Below are positions 5,404 to 9,313 of a DNA stretch of 9,313 bases, in pieces (the stretch's first letter is position 1; each line of letters starts with the position of its first letter). Position numbers and translations under genes: made by a program. Under the pieces are notes generated by a model, which saw only the letters and a list, made by a program, of their open reading frames with translations, made no database searches and was not told the DNA's origin. The DNA comes from Candidatus Altarchaeales archaeon A3 (GTDB lineage: Archaea > Altiarchaeota > Altiarchaeia > Altiarchaeales > Altiarchaeaceae): the NCBI GenBank assembly GCA_002083985.1, contig MTER01000169.1:1-9313 (forward strand), in the 5' to 3' direction.

Positions 5404-6105
5404 ATGAATCTAACCTATAAAAATACAATTCTGAATATTACCTTGTACAAAGACAGCGCAAAAATTGAAGGCAGAGAAATTTTCAGAGAAATTTTCAAGA
5501 TAGTTGTTGAGGAAAGAAGTAAAATAGAGAAAGAAATAGCAAAAAATTTATTATTTAAGTATTCTCTTGAACCAGTTGAAATTGATAGTCCCGAAGAGAT
5601 TATCAAAAAAATGCTTTATGCTTCAAATTTAGCAAATGTAGGTCCGATGACAAGTGTTGCAGGAGCAATTGCAGAAATTTTATGTAATGGCTATGTTGAT
5701 AAATTTGACAGCGGAATTATTGAAAACGGAGGCGATATTGCTTTATTCGGAAACAAGGACTTTAAAATCAAAATTTATGCTGGAAATTCACCGTTTTCAA
5801 ACAAATTTTTCATATCTTTAAATCCTGCAAAATTATTCCCTGACAAAATTTTAGGTATATGCACATCATCTGCATCTGTAGGACCTTCAATGAGTTTCGG
5901 AGACAGCGATGCGACAACAATTATAGCAAACAGTCCGGCAATTGCTGATGCATTCGCGACATCGCTCGGAAATTCGGTTAAAAACAATGAAAACACAATT
6001 CAAAAAGTTATTGAATTCGGAAAGAAATTTAATGTAATAAAAGGAATTTGTATAATTGTTAAAGATAAAATCGGAATGTGGAATGTAAATCCTGAGAAAA
6101 TTTAA
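5404..6105 (+). CDS. UPF0280 family protein, ApbE-like fold
   Basis: This 233-residue protein matches UPF0280, a family found mainly in methanogens and related archaea and distantly related to the FAD:protein FMN transferase ApbE. The conserved blocks are all present: NVGPMTSVAGAIAE (78-91), IIENGGDIALFG (105-116), GICTSSASVGPSMSFGDSDATT (151-172), then IANSPAIADAFATSLGN. The VGPSMSFG block has P161 where relatives often have His. There is no lipoprotein signal, so unlike bacterial ApbE it should be cytoplasmic. The family's reaction is not established. The gene starts just after a good TATA-like box and ends 15 nt before elp3, so the two are probably co-transcribed. A role shared with tRNA modification cannot be concluded from this. 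Confidence 0.9.
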   Translation: MNLTYKNTILNITLYKDSAKIEGREIFREIFKIVVEERSKIEKEIAKNLLFKYSLEPVEIDSPEEIIKKMLYASNLANVGPMTSVAGAIAEILCNGYVDKFDSGIIENGGDIALFGNKDFKIKIYAGNSPFSNKFFISLNPAKLFPDKILGICTSSASVGPSMSFGDSDATTIIANSPAIADAFATSLGNSVKNNENTIQKVIEFGKKFNVIKGICIIVKDKIGMWNVNPEKI

Positions 6106-6120
6106 ATAAACTTTACGGCT

Positions 6121-7809
6121 ATGGATATTAAAGTTCATGAAAAAGACACTGAAAACAGGAAAAAGGTATGCAGGGAGGTAATTGAAAAAATTTTAAGCTG
6201 CAGAATCATAAGCAGGGACGCACTTGAAAAAGAAAAGGCATACTATTGCGAGAAATATGGTATTGCCGAATATCTGAATAATCCAGAAATCTTGCAGTGT
6301 GCTTATCCAGATGAAAGGGATGAAATTTTAAAAATTTTACAAAAGAAGCCGTCCCGAACTTATTCAGGAGTTACTGTAATTGCCTGTATGACAATGCCAA
6401 CGAGATGTCCACACGGAAAATGTGCCTATTGTCCAGGAGGTGTAGAAATTGATGTTCCCCAAAGTTATACTGGAAAAGAGCCGTCAACGATGCGCGGCAT
6501 TCAGTGTCACTTTGATTCCTATCTTGAAACAACTTCCCGGCTGTATCAGTATCACAAACTTGGGCATGCGGTTGATAAAATTGAGTTAATAATTATGGGC
6601 GGAACCCTGCCTGCCCAGGATATTGATTATATGGAATATTTTTCAAAGCGATGCATTCAGGCAATGAATGAGTTTTATGAAAATTTAACGACTATTGAAA
6701 AATCCGGAGAGGAAAAATTTACTGAAATTTATAATGAAGATAAGAAGAAAAGCGACGGAGGAAAATTTCACAAATTTTATTATCGGGAAGAAATTCAAAG
6801 AGCGAATGAAAAAGCAAAAATAAGATGCGTCGGATTGACTTTTGAATCAAGGCCTGATTATGCAAAAAAAGAAGAAATTTTAAGGATGCTTAAATGCGGG
6901 GCGACAAGGATTGAGATGGGAGTTCAAAGCCCGTATGATTTCATTTATTCTTGTGTCAATCGCGGGCATAATGTGAAAGATGTTATTGAATCAACCGCTC
7001 TATTAAAGGATTACGGATTAAAGATTTGCTACCATATGATGCCCGGATTGCTTGGAAATTCCGAATACAGCAGGGAGATTGATTTCAGGGGATTTAAGAA
7101 AATTGTCGCAGATGAAAATTTCATGCCTGATATGTTAAAAATTTATCCGACTTTGATAATCAAAGGAACAAAATTTTATGATGCATACATTAAGGGAAAT
7201 TTTGAACCGTTAACAACGGAAAATGCTGTCCGGTTAATAACAAATGTTATGGCAGCACTTCCGAAATGGGTTAGAGTGATGAGAGTAATGCGGGACATTC
7301 CTGCTTATATGATTGAGGCAGGAATTAAAACAAGTAATCTGGAGCAGTTAGTTGACGAAAAATTAAAATCAGAAAATTTAAAATGTGTAGAAATAAGGCA
7401 CAGGGGGGTCAGGAATGAAATCATTGATTTTGACAGCGTGAAATTGCTGCGTGAGAACTATAACGCATCAGGAGGGCAGGAAATTTTTATGAGCTATGAA
7501 GATGTCAGAGCTGATTTGCTTATCGGATTTTTGCGGCTGAGGATACCTTCAAATTTTAATAAAACAAAAAATGTATTTGTCAGGGAATTACATATTTACG
7601 GGAAAGAGGTTGAGATTGGGAAAAAAGCAAAAGCAACTGAAATCCAGCACAGGGGCTTCGGAGGAAATTTATTGATGGAGGCGGAAAGAATTGCAAAGGA
7701 AGAATTTGATGCGAAAAAAATTTCGGTGATGAGCGGAATTGGAGCCAGGGAATATTACAGGAAATTTAATTATAAAAGGTCTGAATTCTGGATGGTGAAA
7801 AATTTATAA
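6121..7809 (+). CDS. elp3: tRNA uridine(34) acetyltransferase Elp3 (radical SAM/GNAT)
   Basis: The 562-residue archaeal-type Elp3 acts alone in archaea. It uses S-adenosylmethionine and acetyl-CoA to make the carboxymethyl-U family of modifications at wobble U34. After an N-terminal tRNA-binding region, KPSRTYSGVTVIACMTMPT leads into the cluster motif RCPHGKCAYCPGG, with C96, C101 and C104 as the Fe-S ligands. GGTLPAQD (160-167), GLTFESRPDY (238-247) and RIEMGVQSPYD follow in the radical-SAM barrel. The C-terminal GNAT domain has the acetyl-CoA loop QHRGFGGN (509-516) and the block GAREYYRKFNY (541-551). Residues about 187-222 form a Lys/Glu-rich insertion between the GGTLP region and the GLTFE strand, which makes the protein slightly longer than most. 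The ATG lies 15 nt after the UPF0280 stop. Confidence 0.96.
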   Translation: MDIKVHEKDTENRKKVCREVIEKILSCRIISRDALEKEKAYYCEKYGIAEYLNNPEILQCAYPDERDEILKILQKKPSRTYSGVTVIACMTMPTRCPHGKCAYCPGGVEIDVPQSYTGKEPSTMRGIQCHFDSYLETTSRLYQYHKLGHAVDKIELIIMGGTLPAQDIDYMEYFSKRCIQAMNEFYENLTTIEKSGEEKFTEIYNEDKKKSDGGKFHKFYYREEIQRANEKAKIRCVGLTFESRPDYAKKEEILRMLKCGATRIEMGVQSPYDFIYSCVNRGHNVKDVIESTALLKDYGLKICYHMMPGLLGNSEYSREIDFRGFKKIVADENFMPDMLKIYPTLIIKGTKFYDAYIKGNFEPLTTENAVRLITNVMAALPKWVRVMRVMRDIPAYMIEAGIKTSNLEQLVDEKLKSENLKCVEIRHRGVRNEIIDFDSVKLLRENYNASGGQEIFMSYEDVRADLLIGFLRLRIPSNFNKTKNVFVRELHIYGKEVEIGKKAKATEIQHRGFGGNLLMEAERIAKEEFDAKKISVMSGIGAREYYRKFNYKRSEFWMVKNL

Positions 7810-7896
7810 ATTTCCCAAAATAAAAATTTTATAAGAATACTAACCTTACTCAATATAGGTGGTAAAAAATCATATTTTTACGCAATATGTTCAGAA

Positions 7897-8016
7897 TAGA
7901 CATGTTGCGAAATAACTTTTTCACATTTAAATTTTATTAATTTTAACCTCACTTCGTTTGGATATTTTAAAATCTTTGCGATTTTAAAATCACCTTTAAA
8001 ATTTGCAACAACTCTA
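7897..8016. mobile_element. Miniature element of about 120 bp with GTTGC-type ends
   Basis: The left end TAGACATGTTGCGAAATA (7897-7914) is identical over 18 bp to the reverse complement of the right end of the element at 2118-2268. The right end, reverse-complemented, reads TAGAGTTGTTGCAAAT and matches that element's left end at 15 of 16 positions. The two elements thus share both distinct ends but lie in opposite orientations. Their interiors differ. Here there are short palindromes such as GATTTTAAAATC (7980-7991) and no gene. Only TA is shared at the outer borders, so the target duplication is unclear. Confidence 0.7.
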
Positions 8017-8068
8017 TTGTACCAACTTATGGTTTATGGCAATATTTTTATCTTTTTAAAGTTTTATT

Positions 8069-8219
8069 GTAACTATTCAGCCACCCCAAAAATCAATAGT
8101 AAATTTTTTGATTTTTTTGTATTTTTTGGAATTTTCACAGGTAATTTAAAAATCCAATGGATTTTTAAAGATTAAAAACCTACTGTTTTTAGTAATTTTT
8201 GTACCCTCTGAATAGTTAC
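8069..8219. mobile_element. 151-bp MITE with IS66-like ends and 8-bp target duplication
   Basis: GTAACTATTCAG (8069-8080) and CTGAATAGTTAC (8208-8219) are perfect 12-bp inverted ends. They are flanked by a perfect 8-bp direct repeat GTTTTATT at 8061-8068 and 8220-8227, so insertion by transposition is well supported. Ends beginning GTAA and 8-bp duplications are characteristic of the IS66 family, so this is probably a non-autonomous IS66-type derivative. The interior holds no gene but two hairpins: AAAAATCAA/TTGATTTTT (8088-8096, 8108-8116) and a perfect 11-bp stem with a 3-base loop (8145-8155, 8159-8169). It lies 20 bp past the stop codon of the leftward permease gene. Confidence 0.88.
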
Positions 8220-8247
8220 GTTTTATTTTAAAATTTATTACTTTGCC

Positions 8248-9099
8248 CTACTTTATTCCTCTTTTCATCAAAACAATTATTGAAAGCATTAAAAATATCA
8301 AAGAATATGCAGTTGAATAAAGCATACTCAAAAATAATTGTGTATTGTCATTTTTTCCGATTGCATCTGCTCCTATGCCGTAATATGAAAATGGAGAAAT
8401 ATACTGGCTTAATGACAGAATATTTGAAACCCCGTCTTTTAAAATTCCGATTAAAGATGTCGGGTCAGATGGCAGGAAATTTAAAATGCTCCCAATAACT
8501 TCAATAATGGTTAAAATTATGGTAACTCCGATAAGGACAAATATAGAAGTAGTAACATTTGAACTCAATGCTGATAAAAATAAACCACCGGCTATGACAC
8601 AGGAAATTAAAAATATTGAAAGAACTGCAACCTTTAAAATATCAATGATGTTTATCTGAATTGAAAAAGCGAGACAAACAAGTATGAAAAATATTGCCGA
8701 GAGCAGCAAAATTAAAAGATAAGTTAAAATTTTTCCCAAAAATTTTCCTGCAATAAAAGAAAATTCATCAACAGGAGAATAAAATAACAGTTCAATTGTT
8801 CTCTCCTGTTTTTCCTTTGCAATTGTAGTAACCGAACTTATTCCTATATAAAGAAAAGAAACCAAAACAACCGTAAACATAAATAAACCATTTACTATCA
8901 CTGATGTTTCAGCACCTACTCCATACAATATATTTACTTTTTCGTCTTTTCCTACTTCGCTCAAAATATAAAGTCCTATAAACGAAAATAGAAAAATTAT
9001 AAATATCAAGATATATACTCCGAATGATTTAAATGTTTCTGTGAAGTCCTTTTTTCCTATGACTTTTATTACATTGAGCGTATTTGTATTTATGTTCAT
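8248..9099 (-). CDS. ABC-2 type transporter permease
   Basis: This 283-residue integral membrane protein has about six hydrophobic segments, near residues 27-46, 66-90, 123-147, 155-177, 183-207 and 256-278. The order and the loop KEKQERTIELLFYSPVDE (95-112) after the second segment are typical of ABC-2 export permeases of the NatB/GldF type. That loop contacts the ATPase in this group. The region between segments 1 and 2 (about 47-65) would face outward. The gene overlaps the upstream ATPase gene by four bases (ATGA), so the two are translationally coupled and should form one exporter. The substrate (ion, lipid, peptide or drug) cannot be told from the sequence. The gene converges on elp3. 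Confidence 0.9.
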   Translation of the reverse strand: MNINTNTLNVIKVIGKKDFTETFKSFGVYILIFIIFLFSFIGLYILSEVGKDEKVNILYGVGAETSVIVNGLFMFTVVLVSFLYIGISSVTTIAKEKQERTIELLFYSPVDEFSFIAGKFLGKILTYLLILLLSAIFFILVCLAFSIQINIIDILKVAVLSIFLISCVIAGGLFLSALSSNVTTSIFVLIGVTIILTIIEVIGSILNFLPSDPTSLIGILKDGVSNILSLSQYISPFSYYGIGADAIGKNDNTQLFLSMLYSTAYSLIFLMLSIIVLMKRGIK

Positions 9100-9313
9100 T
9101 TTTGTTCGGTAAGTTTAACAAAAACATCCTCTAATGTTTTCTTATTTTCCTGCATTTTAAGTATTACATATCCGTTATCTGTTATAAATTTTGAAATTTC
9201 CCTTTTGTTTTTACCATAAGTGCTGATTTTTAAATTATTTCCCGATGAGTTTATATTTTTGACAAAATCAAAATTTTTTAATCCGTCAGTCAGTTGAGCG
9301 TTCATAGCATCAA
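9096..9313 (-). CDS. ABC transporter ATP-binding subunit, C-terminal fragment
   Basis: The frame is open to the right edge and covers about the last 71 codons. The Walker and signature motifs lie outside the window, so the assignment rests on the ending and the context. The tail NKKTLEDVFVKLTEQK is the usual close of ABC-2 exporter ATPases (LEDVFLxLT), and the preceding part (FVKNINSSGNNLKISTYG, then ISKFITDNGYVILKMQE) fits their small C-terminal domain. The stop codon overlaps the permease start as ATGA. The internal Met at 9305-9303 is not the true start, because the upstream codons GAT GCT are also open. Confidence 0.88.
   Translation of the reverse strand, partial: DAMNAQLTDGLKNFDFVKNINSSGNNLKISTYGKNKREISKFITDNGYVILKMQENKKTLEDVFVKLTEQK

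Larger units (their letters stand above)
7810..8247. other. Intergenic stretch filled by two miniature elements
   Basis: This gap separates the convergent elp3 and ABC permease genes, so both 3' ends fall here. No coding sequence is credible. About 87 bp follow elp3, including a degenerate copy of the GTTGC-type end near 7877-7893 (TTTACGCAATATGTTCA) placed back to back with the intact one. Two small elements follow, at 7897-8016 and 8069-8219. Their hairpins and T-rich interiors may terminate both transcripts, but no separate terminator could be picked out. Confidence 0.6.

Noticed and set aside
5887..6138. 83-codon minus-strand open frame across the UPF0280/elp3 junction
   Set aside because: It is antisense to two conserved genes and is explained by their codon bias.
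8280..8498. 72-codon plus-strand open frame
   Set aside because: It is antisense to the well-supported permease gene and has no recognisable protein features.

Overview
This is an A+T-rich window, roughly two-thirds A+T by eye. It most likely comes from an archaeon, probably a euryarchaeote or a relative such as an Altiarchaeota-type lineage. The best evidence is a UPF0280 (ApbE-like) gene, a family known mainly from methanogens and relatives, placed 15 nt ahead of an archaeal-type stand-alone Elp3. An archaeal TATA-like box with a very short leader in front of UPF0280, and scarce Shine-Dalgarno sites, fit this. The exact lineage cannot be fixed from the sequence.

Layout, left to right. (1) Positions 1-583: the probable 5' end of a leftward gene that leaves the window, a 15-bp tandem repeat, a lone transposon-type end, and an otherwise geneless stretch. 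(2) 584-1771: a cytoplasmic PQQ/WD-like beta-propeller protein. Its last nine codons lie inside a mobile element. (3) 1741-2268: stacked small non-autonomous elements. A 353-bp element carries two 70-bp palindromic repeats, and a roughly 150-bp element with related ends stops just before the next start codon. (4) 2273-4582: a tight rightward operon of an alpha/beta hydrolase with Asp in the nucleophile position, a UlaG-like metallo-beta-lactamase-fold hydrolase, and an AlkD-like alkylpurine DNA glycosylase. (5) 4788-5351: a YdeI/OmdA-family protein with a palindromic site upstream. (6) 5404-7809: UPF0280 followed by elp3 (tRNA U34 modification). (7) 7810-8247: two further miniature elements. 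One has 12-bp perfect inverted ends and a perfect 8-bp target duplication, resembling an IS66-type derivative. (8) 8248-9313: a leftward ABC exporter pair, with the permease complete and only the ATPase C-terminus present. The two genes overlap by ATGA.

Most genes are recognisable families. The less ordinary content is the dense miniature-element population built on one recurring end sequence (GACATGTTGC or a variant), its effects on the genes beside it, and the hydrolase/MBL/AlkD operon. That operon could be a small module for destroying alkylating compounds and repairing the damage they cause, but this is inference only. No CRISPR array, rRNA, tRNA or intact transposase was seen.
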